From IMG/VR virus record IMGVR_UViG_3300046004_001066, positions 1 to 35,578 of that record: a stretch of DNA of 35,578 bases; one strand, written 5' to 3'. Under the pieces are notes generated by a model. That model worked only from the letters and a program-made list of their open reading frames with translations, made no database searches and had not been told where the DNA came from. Every line of letters begins with the position of its first letter. Positions within the stretch are counted from its first letter, which is position 1. Positions 19,801 through 27,461 of this stretch are shown here, one piece after another. Made by a program: the position numbers and the translations under genes. Source of the stretch: a virus.

Positions 19801-19817
19801 TTTAATGAGTACCAAAA

Positions 19818-20150
19818 ATGAACAAACTATTAAAATTTTTAATGCCAAAAACAGCACGTCGGATTGATAAGCAACAAAGAGAAATTGCTGAACTTGAGAA
19901 AGCAAACGCTTATTTAAAAACTAGACTAGGTTCTAAAGACGACATTCGTGAAAAGAAGCCTGTTAGGAATGGTTTGGTTTCCACATCAGTAACTAGCAAA
20001 TCGTCGCCTGTTACAAGCGCCAATTCACCAGTAAGAAGTTCTGTTGACACATTCACACCAACAGCTTATAGTGATTCGTCGTATAGTAGCTACTCATCAA
20101 GCTCATGTGACAGCGACTCTTGTTGTAGCGACTCTTGTTGTAGCGATTAA
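19818..20150 (+). CDS. Coiled-coil protein with Ser/Cys-rich tail, 110 aa
   Basis: Residues 15-45 form a short coiled coil (DKQQREIAELEKANAYLKTR). The second half is Ser/Thr-rich and ends in a run of Ser, Asp and paired Cys (CDSDSCCSDSCCSD), encoded by a near-exact 18-base repeat. Such Cys/Ser tails recur on small phage proteins of unknown role and could bind metal or be lipidated. The ribosome site is weak. Confidence 0.68.
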   Translation: MNKLLKFLMPKTARRIDKQQREIAELEKANAYLKTRLGSKDDIREKKPVRNGLVSTSVTSKSSPVTSANSPVRSSVDTFTPTAYSDSSYSSYSSSSCDSDSCCSDSCCSD

Positions 20151-20167
20151 ACTTATTGGAGAAACAG

Positions 20168-20350
20168 ATGATAAATTACGACTCAGACACCACAAACGAA
20201 AGTGAAATTATTTGTCCTTACTGTGGATATAAACACCAAGATTCACAAGAATTCTCAAATGAAGGTGAAGTAAATTGCGATGAATGCACTAAGATGTTTC
20301 ACATTGTTAGGGACGTAGAGGTTACCTATTCAACATATAAGGTATATTAA
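20168..20350 (+). CDS. Zinc-ribbon protein, 60 aa
   Basis: CPYCGY near residue 16 and CDEC near residue 37 form a two-knuckle zinc ribbon of the kind found in small phage proteins. ATG 20168 has TTGGAGAAACAG upstream. An in-frame TTG at 20156 is not needed. Confidence 0.75.
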   Translation: MINYDSDTTNESEIICPYCGYKHQDSQEFSNEGEVNCDECTKMFHIVRDVEVTYSTYKVY

Positions 20351-20351
20351 A

Positions 20352-20447
20352 ATGGATAATTTTCTATTGGGAATGTTTGTTGGTATATTGATTATATCAG
20401 TTGGGTTTTATTGTGGATATATGGTTAAGCAAGGTGAGTTAAAATGA
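20352..20447 (+). CDS. Tiny membrane protein, 31 aa
   Basis: One hydrophobic helix (FLLGMFVGILIISVGFYCGY) and a short charged tail. It starts 1 base after the previous stop, and its TGA overlaps the next ATG, consistent with coupled translation. Confidence 0.55.
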   Translation: MDNFLLGMFVGILIISVGFYCGYMVKQGELK

Positions 20448-20818
20448 ATTTCATAAACAAAGTATTCAAACGCAATGTTACAATACCTAACGCTAAAGAT
20501 TTATCGTCGCTTAACCTAGACGACGAAACAACTGTAGATAAATCTGTTAAGCGAGTTATTAGAAATTTGGCTAATGCAATTATTGAGTCTAATCGTCACT
20601 TTAAAAAGCAACATAACGTTAAAGTTATTTTTGATTGTAGTTATGATGAAAGTAACTGGGTAGGTGGTAGTAATTACTATATTCCTATAAAAATGCACTT
20701 GAATGAAGTTGATTTTGAAGCTAAACTTATCGTAGAATTAACTGACAAAGGTTATTCTATTTCAAATCGAGAGTACAAAGAAGATACTAGGGTATTATAT
20801 TTCAGTATAAATTGGTAA
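20444..20818 (+). CDS. Hypothetical protein, 124 aa
   Basis: Not recognised. Basic N-terminus, then helix (KSVKRVIRNLANAIIESNRHF) and a beta-rich C-terminus. Ribosome site AAGGTGAG, inside the preceding mini-gene. Confidence 0.68.
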   Translation: MNFINKVFKRNVTIPNAKDLSSLNLDDETTVDKSVKRVIRNLANAIIESNRHFKKQHNVKVIFDCSYDESNWVGGSNYYIPIKMHLNEVDFEAKLIVELTDKGYSISNREYKEDTRVLYFSINW

Positions 20819-20834
20819 ATTATAGGAGAAAATT

Positions 20835-21407
20835 ATGAATAATGAAAAAGTAACTGAGTTGTTGACTTTAGTTTTAGATAGCAAAACTAAACCTTTTAAT
20901 GAACGCGCTAAATTAGTAAATGATTGGTTAGAAGCAAATAAACCAGCACAGGTTGCAGTAGGTTTATCAGCACAAAATGTGTACGAATTATCGATTAAAC
21001 TTAGCAACTTAGATACCTGGAAGCATCGAACTCAAGAAGAGTTGAGGGTTTTGATTACTGATTTTGTTGCAAAAGAAGTTACCCGTAACTTACTAAACTG
21101 GGATTATGCTCCTAAAGAGGCTGATATTGGCGCAATTATGACAGTGTGGTTTGATAAAAAAGGAAATCGTGTTGGAAATCCTGATTATCAGCATTATCAG
21201 GAGAGTAGACCTTTACCACGAGTAGAAGAAAACCAGATTTGGACTTATGATGATGAAGATGTTAGAGTTATCGCTCTTGGTAAAAGAGGTGTTTTGGTCA
21301 CTGTGGCATATCAGTATATTGAAAGCGAGGTTATCGAAATCAGACCTTATGATGAATTTATATCTAAATTTACATTTATGTATACGCAGAAGAAGGTGTT
21401 AAAATGA
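20835..21407 (+). CDS. Hypothetical protein, 190 aa
   Basis: Not recognised. Helical N-terminal half. The C-terminal half (from about residue 115) looks like a beta barrel (NQIWTYDDEDVRVIALGKRG then VLVTVAYQYIE). TAGGAGAAAATT precedes ATG. Overlaps the next start (ATGA). Confidence 0.72.
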   Translation: MNNEKVTELLTLVLDSKTKPFNERAKLVNDWLEANKPAQVAVGLSAQNVYELSIKLSNLDTWKHRTQEELRVLITDFVAKEVTRNLLNWDYAPKEADIGAIMTVWFDKKGNRVGNPDYQHYQESRPLPRVEENQIWTYDDEDVRVIALGKRGVLVTVAYQYIESEVIEIRPYDEFISKFTFMYTQKKVLK

Positions 21408-21619
21408 GTAAAGATTACGATATTAAACATTCAATCATCTATGCTTGCAAACAACATGGCGCAGGATTGCAATTATCGATTGATTTGAATTGGGCTATTT
21501 TGAATGATTTAGACTGGGTTGATGACGACGAAGAAGTTACTCAACAAGATTCGGTGTTTAAAATGTGGAGGGGTTATGACAAAAACCGAAATCAAGAAGA
21601 ACATCCAAAAACTTCGTAA
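21404..21619 (+). CDS. Hypothetical protein, 71 aa
   Basis: Not recognised. Acidic stretch (DWVDDDEEVTQQD) in the middle. Its last 44 bases overlap the following gene in another frame. Confidence 0.58.
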   Translation: MSKDYDIKHSIIYACKQHGAGLQLSIDLNWAILNDLDWVDDDEEVTQQDSVFKMWRGYDKNRNQEEHPKTS

Positions 21620-21791
21620 AAGCATTATCACTAGACATATACCCAAATCACAGTTACACTATCAGTTCTATGAATTACAACAATTTGTAACAACCACTGA
21701 TTCAACTGAAAACGATGGTGGTGACTATGCTAGAAATCGATTGTTTAGATTGATGGAAGAAATGATGGTACGAACAGATTTACCTGATTAG
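21576..21791 (+). CDS. Hypothetical protein, 71 aa
   Basis: ATG 21576 has TGGAGGGG 2 bases upstream. A longer version from 21519 would overlap the previous gene even more and lacks a ribosome site. Basic helical start (TKTEIKKNIQKLRKSIITRH). Not recognised. Confidence 0.58.
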   Translation: MTKTEIKKNIQKLRKSIITRHIPKSQLHYQFYELQQFVTTTDSTENDGGDYARNRLFRLMEEMMVRTDLPD

Positions 21792-21806
21792 GTTTGGAGA
21801 ATGGAA

Positions 21807-21985
21807 ATGAATTTTGTTGTAGATTTAAGTAAAATAAATGTCCCAGACGTAATATATGACTTAGAAAATATCCGTCACAATATAGGCAAGGATGAACAAA
21901 CGGTCACATTAGTTACGACGCTTGGTTAATAGCCGATACACTTATTGCACAAGAAATTGAAAGTATGAAACGTAGGAGTAAATAA
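21807..21985 (+). pseudogene. Small gene with a one-base frameshift
   Basis: From ATG 21807 (TTTGGAG upstream) the frame gives MNFVVDLSKINVPDVIYDLE and stops at TAA 21927-21929. Shifting one base near 21913 continues as HISYDAWLIADTLIAQEIES to TAA 21983-21985, which abuts the next ATG. One G lost from the GG at 21912-21913 explains it. The joined product would be about 58 residues, function unknown. Confidence 0.58.
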
Positions 21986-22272
21986 TGAACACCTTAGATG
22001 CGATTAACTTGATACAAGAAAACTTAGACTTGAAAGCTGAATTAAACGAAAAAGACGATTTAATCAACAATTTGTACGATTCGTTATCAGATAAGGATTC
22101 AACTATTGAAGATGCTAATAACGGTTGCGAAATAGCTACAATTAGGATTGATAAACTGACTGATACGGTAGGAAGGTTGGTTTCGCTCATTGAACATGAA
22201 ATGCAAGGATTTAACTATCCTTACGAACATAAGATTGCTATAATTGAACATGCTAAGAATGTGATTGTTTAG
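21985..22272 (+). CDS. Coiled-coil protein, 95 aa
   Basis: Residues 10-65 are heptad-like (LIQENLDLKAELNEKDDLIN and following). No further domain. GTAGGAG lies just before ATG. Not recognised. Confidence 0.65.
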   Translation: MNTLDAINLIQENLDLKAELNEKDDLINNLYDSLSDKDSTIEDANNGCEIATIRIDKLTDTVGRLVSLIEHEMQGFNYPYEHKIAIIEHAKNVIV

Positions 22273-22281
22273 GGGAGTGAA

Positions 22282-22524
22282 ATGAATCAGATAAACACAT
22301 TTATGAGTCTTGATAATTTAATTGTCAACAAAGTGGAAATCTTTAGTGGTGAAACTTGGAAGAATTCTAAAGAGGCGGTTGAGGTAATTCATGTTGGTAA
22401 AATTAAATTAGATAATCCATTAGGTGTTGAAATTCCAGGAGAAATTGATGGTGTAGTATTTAAAAGTGGCGGTAAGCAATATACTGTTTCCACTGAGTTT
22501 TTATTTATAATTTTGAGAGAGTGA
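22282..22524 (+). CDS. Hypothetical protein, 80 aa
   Basis: Not recognised. Probably an all-beta small domain (VEVIHVGKIKLDNPLGVEIP). AGGGGAGTGAA precedes ATG. Confidence 0.65.
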   Translation: MNQINTFMSLDNLIVNKVEIFSGETWKNSKEAVEVIHVGKIKLDNPLGVEIPGEIDGVVFKSGGKQYTVSTEFLFIILRE

Positions 22525-22525
22525 A

Positions 22526-22768
22526 ATGAACGAATTAAAATTATTAGAGTTGTTTGAAGATAAAGCTATTTTTACCACGACGGATGAATTACCTAACGTA
22601 TTTAAGGTAAATTATAATTTTCATTTTTTATATGGGAATGATTATGTTTATGAGTTTGGAATTAAAGATGATGTCATCTTAGCTAGAGCTTCTGATTATG
22701 TTTACGACTTATCAGAAAAAGAATACGAACTACGAATGGTGACACAAACCGAATTAGTTGAGGTGTAA
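22526..22768 (+). CDS. Hypothetical protein, 80 aa
   Basis: Not recognised. Acidic and rich in Tyr/Phe (FHFLYGNDYVYEFG). Begins 1 base after the previous stop, with GAGAGTG upstream. Confidence 0.62.
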   Translation: MNELKLLELFEDKAIFTTTDELPNVFKVNYNFHFLYGNDYVYEFGIKDDVILARASDYVYDLSEKEYELRMVTQTELVEV

Positions 22769-22769
22769 G

Positions 22770-23435
22770 ATGAATAATAAAGAATTAGTAACAGCTTTAG
22801 CAGATTTATTAACCTCTGTGACTTTTAAATCTGAAACGGTTAATTTTAATGGTGAAGATTGTTATGAAGCAAGAGTTCCTGTAGGTTTTGTAGTTGACGC
22901 TAGATGTGCTTTGGATAATGCGAGTAAAGCTCATACTGCCAGAACTGGTTATTTTGAAAGGTCTCCGCAAGGTGGAATTCAATATGTTTCAGGTATTCCA
23001 CGAAGTAATTTACACATTAGAAAATTAGCAGATTATTTATCTAAACAATCTTTATGTAGTTTTGAGTATGCCGAAGAATTGTTAGATAGATACTTCGGTA
23101 ATTCGGCTAATTTCGCAATACCGCAATCTAGTAAAGAATCACCATTCAACTCAGCAGCAGAAACTCGTGAATGTATGCTCAGATACGCTAAAATTAGAAA
23201 GCGTGAAATGAATAACATCTTAGAGAACTTATCTAATCAAGTTAATGTGATGACTACCGAAGCAGCTGCGATGGGCAATAACGGCGTTTCAATTACTTAT
23301 GCTGACCATTTAAGTCAATACTTTCCTAAGCCTAAACTAGAATATGTGTTTTCAGCATTGACGAATGAATTGACTTCTGTAGGATATGATGTTAAATTTA
23401 ACTTACCATATGAGATTATTCACATTAGATGGTAA
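22770..23435 (+). CDS. Hypothetical protein, 221 aa
   Basis: Not recognised. Mixed alpha/beta with a helical centre (AETRECMLRYAKIRKREMNN). ATG 22770 follows GAGGTGTAAG. An in-frame TTG at 22758 is ignored. Last gene before a strong promoter. Confidence 0.7.
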   Translation: MNNKELVTALADLLTSVTFKSETVNFNGEDCYEARVPVGFVVDARCALDNASKAHTARTGYFERSPQGGIQYVSGIPRSNLHIRKLADYLSKQSLCSFEYAEELLDRYFGNSANFAIPQSSKESPFNSAAETRECMLRYAKIRKREMNNILENLSNQVNVMTTEAAAMGNNGVSITYADHLSQYFPKPKLEYVFSALTNELTSVGYDVKFNLPYEIIHIRW

Positions 23436-23468
23436 TTGACAATACGGGTAAATAAGGTATAATTTACC
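23436..23468 (+). promoter_or_regulatory. Strong promoter with inverted repeat over the -10
   Basis: TTGACA (23436-23441), 16 bases, TATAAT (23458-23463). GGTAAAT (23447-23453) and ATTTACC (23462-23468) are perfect arms flanking and entering the -10. They are unrelated in sequence to the GTAGTAC sites. Confidence 0.8.
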
Positions 23469-23496
23469 AGTATTAACTAAAACTTGGAGAAACAAA

Positions 23497-23688
23497 ATGT
23501 CACAAAATAACTCGATATTCAAATCTTATGTTCTAATTCTCAGTCTATCTATAGTGTCAGACTTAGCATGGTTATTCCATGTATTTACTTGCATTCAAAC
23601 AGAACAATGGTTATTATTGCTAGCTGGCGCAATTGCGTTTCCAATTGGAATTTTACATGGTATCGGTTTATGGATTGGGGTATTTTGA
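23497..23688 (+). CDS. Two-helix membrane protein, 63 aa
   Basis: Hydrophobic segments at about 9-30 (VLILSLSIVSDLAWLFHVF) and 38-62 (LLLLAGAIAFPIGILHGIGL). First gene behind the promoter at 23436, with the CTTGGAGAAACAAA ribosome site. A phage membrane protein of unknown role. Confidence 0.72.
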   Translation: MSQNNSIFKSYVLILSLSIVSDLAWLFHVFTCIQTEQWLLLLAGAIAFPIGILHGIGLWIGVF

Positions 23689-23689
23689 T

Positions 23690-23863
23690 ATGAAAAATGG
23701 CGATAAGGTTAGTTATGAACTAATTAACAACGAAGTTAAGTATGAATTTGTTGGAATTGTTAATCAAATAACAAATAATAGAACTCACGTTAGAATTACG
23801 ATACCTAGTCGTGAAGGGGCTTATATTGTGTTACCAATCAACGAAGTGAAATTGTGCAATTAA
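23690..23863 (+). CDS. Hypothetical protein, 57 aa
   Basis: Probably a single small beta barrel (NGDKVSYELI, EFVGIVNQI, HVRITIPSREGAYIVLPINE). ATG 23690 begins 1 base after the membrane-protein stop. A longer in-frame version from 23633 overlaps that gene and is rejected. Not recognised. Confidence 0.62.
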   Translation: MKNGDKVSYELINNEVKYEFVGIVNQITNNRTHVRITIPSREGAYIVLPINEVKLCN

Positions 23864-23890
23864 CAAAAATCATCAACAGGATAAATAAAA

Positions 23891-24661
23891 ATGAATCACA
23901 CTGAAGAATATCTAAAATTAGACGTAATTAGAAAACAATTGATTACCGACTTTTCACTGAACATCAATGCTAATGTCGATGGGGATTTAGTTAATTTAAA
24001 CAATCTAACATACCTTGAAATGTACGACTTAGGTTTCAATTTGCTTGGAAAGCAAGAACCTGAATTTTCAATACCTTTATGGATAACTCCGTATTTTAAA
24101 TCGTATATTGCGTATGATGATAAAGTTATTGAAGAATATCCGTTGAGTCTACGGTACAACTGCATTCAGGGTATGGATTATTTAATCAGACCTTGTGATT
24201 ATAATAAATTTAAACTGGCTTATCAATTTGCAAAAGAAAGACGTACAACCCTTGTGTATGAATACTTAAACAGAATTCGCAACGCTATCTTAAATGCAAG
24301 TGTTAGAAGAAGATTGGAAGTTAAGTGTTTTAATACTTACGACGGTAGAGATTATTTAACAACAATTAGTCACGGTTATACTGGATACGGGCAAACAAAC
24401 ATCGCTGATTTACGATGTAGAGAAGCGTTAGAATTGGGTTTTAGAGAGATTGACGACAATTTATTTCTAATTCCAAATTGGATAAACTTATATGACGAGA
24501 AACGTATGTTTTATGGATATGTTGTACCTATTGATAAATCAGGCGTTACGCTTTATTTATCACAAAAGCTGAATAAGCGATTATTAGAAGCACAGTTGAA
24601 TGTAGAGTCTGTCGAAGGGTTTAGCTCTTATGTTGTGGAACTTGTGAAAGGTCATGGATGA
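23891..24661 (+). CDS. Hypothetical protein, 256 aa
   Basis: Not recognised. No membrane segment or catalytic motif is evident. The central basic helix (RRTTLVYEYLNRIRNAILNA and VRRRLEVK) could bind nucleic acid. ACAGGATAAATAAA precedes ATG. Confidence 0.7.
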   Translation: MNHTEEYLKLDVIRKQLITDFSLNINANVDGDLVNLNNLTYLEMYDLGFNLLGKQEPEFSIPLWITPYFKSYIAYDDKVIEEYPLSLRYNCIQGMDYLIRPCDYNKFKLAYQFAKERRTTLVYEYLNRIRNAILNASVRRRLEVKCFNTYDGRDYLTTISHGYTGYGQTNIADLRCREALELGFREIDDNLFLIPNWINLYDEKRMFYGYVVPIDKSGVTLYLSQKLNKRLLEAQLNVESVEGFSSYVVELVKGHG

Positions 24662-24665
24662 TGTT

Positions 24666-24791
24666 ATGCAATTGAAACAGTATTTAATAGTTACTTTCCT
24701 ATATTTCCCAATAGCTGTGTGCTATTTAGTTGTTCATGCTATTGATTACATTTTGGAAAAATCAGTTATTTATCTAGCAGAGAAATGTTGA
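24666..24791 (+). CDS. Small membrane protein, 41 aa
   Basis: One hydrophobic helix (YLIVTFLYFPIAVCYLVVHA) and a short tail. Its TGA overlaps the next ATG (TGATG). Confidence 0.52.
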   Translation: MQLKQYLIVTFLYFPIAVCYLVVHAIDYILEKSVIYLAEKC

Positions 24792-24979
24792 TGGAATATG
24801 CAGTCTACTATGTGATATTTTCATATATCGCAACATACTTAATATCAAAATATATTATGCTAAACGAGGGATATTGCGATAATGATAAATTTTGGCATTT
24901 AGTTAATTTTATATTTTCTCCCATAACGTTTCCTATTTGGATAATTGTATCAGCTGCTAGATTCTGGGTAATTTTATGA
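24791..24979 (+). CDS. Two-helix membrane protein, 62 aa
   Basis: Hydrophobic segments at about 4-20 (AVYYVIFSYIATYLI) and 38-60 (LVNFIFSPITFPIWIIVSAA). Overlaps both neighbours (TGATG, ATGA). ATG 24785 in the same frame is an alternative start. Unknown function, next to the exonuclease by coupling only. Confidence 0.62.
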   Translation: MEYAVYYVIFSYIATYLISKYIMLNEGYCDNDKFWHLVNFIFSPITFPIWIIVSAARFWVIL

Positions 24980-25860
24980 GATTAGCTGTTAAGACGTTAG
25001 AAGCTATTGAAGCGGAGTTTGTTAGGACGCAGGGTGGTACATACCGTGAGGCGTTGGGTAAAATCATATTGGATTCACCCGATGCTTATCGTCCACAAGA
25101 AACTTCACCTAGAAGCCACATGGGTTGTTCGATGTTAGGTGAAGCGTGTGAGCGCAAACTCTTTTACAATTTCAGGTTCGTAAAAGAACCTAGATTTAAT
25201 GGTTCAAGTATCCGAATATTCAACCTAGGGCATATTTCTGAGTTGTTCATGATTGCAATGTTACAATCAATCGGCTGTCAAGTTACCCAAATCGATGAAA
25301 ACGGAAAGCAAATGCGCGTAGCGCATGGATTGTTTATTGGCGGTAGTTCTGATTGTACTGCTACAGGAATTCCTGATTTGCCTGATGAAAAAGTGCTTTT
25401 GGAATTCAAGACCTCTAATAAAAAATCATTTGAAAAGCTACAAGCAAAAGGCGTAAAATCTGAAAAATTCGTTCATTTTGTTCAACAGCAGCTATATATG
25501 CACAAAATGAGGTTGTCATACTCGTTGTACATTGTATACTGTAAAGATAACTCAGAACTACACGCTGAAATCATCGAATATGATGCGTTAGTGGCTACAC
25601 ATTACTTTGAACGTGCCGACAGCATTGTGAATAGTCGTCATCCACCTAAACGTATAAGCAACAACCCTGATGTATTCGCGTGCAGATATTGTGACTTTCG
25701 TGAGATTTGTTTCTTTAATGAACAATGTGAAACTACTTGTCGTTCCTGTAAATACAGTACACCTAACCCACAACACGGTTGGGTATGTGAGCTACACCAA
25801 GCTAAGTTGTCTACTGAACGTCAATTATCAGCTTGTGATAGCTATGCTTGTTGTATATAA
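24976..25860 (+). CDS. Cas4-like PD-(D/E)XK exonuclease, 294 aa
   Basis: Catalytic pattern of the PD-(D/E)XK fold: D126 in GGSSDCT, then LLEFKT with E143 and K145, then FVQQQLYMHKM with the helix Gln. A C-terminal cysteine group (C236, C239, C245; ACRYCDFREICF), with more cysteines after it, may hold an iron-sulfur cluster as in Cas4/AddB-type nucleases. Cas4-like exonucleases partner Sak4 recombinases in phages, resecting ends for annealing. There is no CRISPR array nearby. ATGA overlap with the preceding membrane gene. Confidence 0.82.
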   Translation: MRLAVKTLEAIEAEFVRTQGGTYREALGKIILDSPDAYRPQETSPRSHMGCSMLGEACERKLFYNFRFVKEPRFNGSSIRIFNLGHISELFMIAMLQSIGCQVTQIDENGKQMRVAHGLFIGGSSDCTATGIPDLPDEKVLLEFKTSNKKSFEKLQAKGVKSEKFVHFVQQQLYMHKMRLSYSLYIVYCKDNSELHAEIIEYDALVATHYFERADSIVNSRHPPKRISNNPDVFACRYCDFREICFFNEQCETTCRSCKYSTPNPQHGWVCELHQAKLSTERQLSACDSYACCI

Positions 25861-25867
25861 TTAAACC

Positions 25868-25934
25868 TAAGTAACCGATATTAGGCTGTCACATCCAAGA
25901 TGAGGTGTTGCTGTCGCCAACAGCAGGTTACTTA
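25868..25934 (+). promoter_or_regulatory. Structured leader, closed by a 9-bp helix
   Basis: TAAGTAACC (25868-25876) pairs with GGTTACTTA (25926-25934). Inside are CATC/GATG with a CAA loop (25892-25902) and TGCTGT/ACAGCA with a CGCCA loop (25909-25925), giving a three-way-junction shape. It ends 21 bases before ATG 25956. Confidence 0.6.
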
Positions 25935-25955
25935 TTTAAAAATTTGGAGAATAAA

Positions 25956-26210
25956 ATGACAATCAAAGGTAAAAAGGCTAAAACTGAAGCGATGACTAAA
26001 TCAATCAGTCCTGACGCTTCAATTAAACGGTACATTTCAAGCGAAGTTAAATTTGATACGCTTATTTGCAACGTTTACAACGGCGGATATTTATGCTTTC
26101 CTTATAACGGTAAACATTGGACTGAGGATAAAATCTGGTTTCAATCTAAAGAAAACGTGTTGATGTTTGCTAAGTTGTTTGATAAAATGGACGTTAGGTT
26201 TGAAGAATGA
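25956..26210 (+). CDS. Hypothetical protein, 84 aa
   Basis: Not recognised. Lys-rich N-terminus, then a Trp/Tyr-containing fold (YNGGYLCFPYNGKHWTEDKI). ATG 25956 has TTTGGAGAATAAA. An in-frame start at 25905 would lie inside the structured leader and is rejected. Confidence 0.68.
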   Translation: MTIKGKKAKTEAMTKSISPDASIKRYISSEVKFDTLICNVYNGGYLCFPYNGKHWTEDKIWFQSKENVLMFAKLFDKMDVRFEE

Positions 26211-26374
26211 TTAACATTCCTACAATAGAACGAATTAAGGGTGTTGTCGGTGATAGAATCGTGTTTCACTCAGATACAAACGATTATTCTATCTTACTGA
26301 GTGACATTGAAAGACTAACTATTATTATTAACGTTGAAAAGGATAAACCTAATGACAATTATGATAAAGTGTGA
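26207..26374 (+). CDS. Hypothetical protein, 55 aa
   Basis: ATGA overlap with the preceding gene, TGA at 26372-26374. Beta-rich (GVVGDRIVFH, DYSILLSDIERLTIIINVE). Not recognised. Confidence 0.58.
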   Translation: MINIPTIERIKGVVGDRIVFHSDTNDYSILLSDIERLTIIINVEKDKPNDNYDKV

Positions 26375-26564
26375 CATAGCTGGTCATTACCGACGAGTTG
26401 ACGGAAAAGCGTTTGCATATACTGGAGGTAAATATTATATTAACTGGGAGGACTTAGTTGGATTGGTAACGAGAGGGTATAAGTTTAGAGAACCGTTAGG
26501 GTTTAATGAAATTAGTATTTTTAATGAATGGTATGACAGGACTCACAATGTTGAAAATTCGTAG
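26352..26564 (+). CDS. Small GHYR-motif protein A, 70 aa
   Basis: Begins MTIMIKCDIAGHYRRVDGKA. The GHYR-x2-[DN]-G core returns in the next gene. AGGATAAACCTA precedes ATG. It overlaps both neighbours in other frames. Function unknown. Confidence 0.55.
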   Translation: MTIMIKCDIAGHYRRVDGKAFAYTGGKYYINWEDLVGLVTRGYKFREPLGFNEISIFNEWYDRTHNVENS

Positions 26565-26766
26565 ATTAGGACATTATAGATTGATAAATGGACATCACGT
26601 TCATATCGACACTATATTAGAACAAGACGATGGTGATTATTACTATCATTCAAATTCGTGTTCTGTTATGTGGAGAAAAGATGGTAAAGTTAAAAGGGAT
26701 GATTATGACAAATTTCATTCTTATGACATCAATGAGGTAATTGGACAACTACCTAATTTTATTTAA
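26548..26766 (+). CDS. Small GHYR-motif protein B, 72 aa
   Basis: Begins MLKIRRLGHYRLINGHHVHI, a likely relative of the preceding protein. Very rich in Tyr, His and Asp in the middle (DDGDYYYHSNS). AGGACTCACA before ATG 26548 decides the start over in-frame ATG 26506. Confidence 0.58.
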   Translation: MLKIRRLGHYRLINGHHVHIDTILEQDDGDYYYHSNSCSVMWRKDGKVKRDDYDKFHSYDINEVIGQLPNFI

Positions 26767-26776
26767 GGTTATTAAA

Positions 26777-27031
26777 ATGCGTATGAATTTATATTTAAGA
26801 ATTAACGGTCACTCTGTTGAATTGTGGCAGACTCCGACATATATCACAAATATGTGCTTAATGACGAGTAAAGGCTTAAAACCTAAAGTAACTGGTAAAC
26901 AGGCTGCTCGAGCGTTAAATTGTTATTTTGAATGGTGTAAGTATTGTAATTTACGGATTAGTAAAGGTCACATTGGTGAAATTAAGGAGTTAGTTACCAA
27001 TGAATCGATTATTGAAGTTTATGAACTTTAG
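26777..27031 (+). CDS. Hypothetical protein, 84 aa
   Basis: Begins MRMNLYLRINGHSVELWQTP, sharing the [LY]-R-x-[IN]-N-G-H start of the two genes before it. The C-terminal part is helical (GKQAARALNCYFEWCKYC). Not recognised. ATG 26777 has AAGGTTATTAAA upstream. Confidence 0.58.
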   Translation: MRMNLYLRINGHSVELWQTPTYITNMCLMTSKGLKPKVTGKQAARALNCYFEWCKYCNLRISKGHIGEIKELVTNESIIEVYEL

Positions 27032-27038
27032 GGTTAAA

Positions 27039-27461
27039 ATGACAAACTTTGACCACCTACTCTATACTGGACAAGTCCGCTCAGTATTAGCTATCAGCCC
27101 TCCTGAATATCAAGATTTATTAACGGAAGCAGTTGCAATTTTTAACAAAAACAATCTGTCTGACGAAGAAGCTGGTAATATCGGTAAATTTGCACTAGAA
27201 TGGTGTCCACATGAAATCGTCAAGTCTGAAGTTGATATTTTAGATGATTGTTTATACATTGAACATTTTGTCGATTTAGATGTTCATGGTGTAGTTAAAC
27301 TGGATTGGGATTTTAGTGGGTCAATGGCTGATAAATTTAAAAATATGCGTTGTGAATCAATCATGGTTAGTTTTAGTACAAAACTGATTCTTGATGAACG
27401 TTATGAAGCTACCAGACAATTAGAGCTACCATATAGAGAATACTATGAACACAACAGCTAA
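27039..27461 (+). CDS. Hypothetical protein, 140 aa
   Basis: Not recognised. Helical N-terminal half (YQDLLTEAVAIFNKNNLSDE), beta-rich second half. ATG 27039 after TAGGGTTAAA. The in-frame ATG at 27000 lies inside the previous gene. Confidence 0.62.
   Translation: MTNFDHLLYTGQVRSVLAISPPEYQDLLTEAVAIFNKNNLSDEEAGNIGKFALEWCPHEIVKSEVDILDDCLYIEHFVDLDVHGVVKLDWDFSGSMADKFKNMRCESIMVSFSTKLILDERYEATRQLELPYREYYEHNS

Noticed and set aside
24976-25860. Cas4-like protein as evidence of a CRISPR-Cas system
   Set aside because: No array or other cas gene is present. The pairing with Sak4 and SSB explains it as a phage recombination exonuclease.
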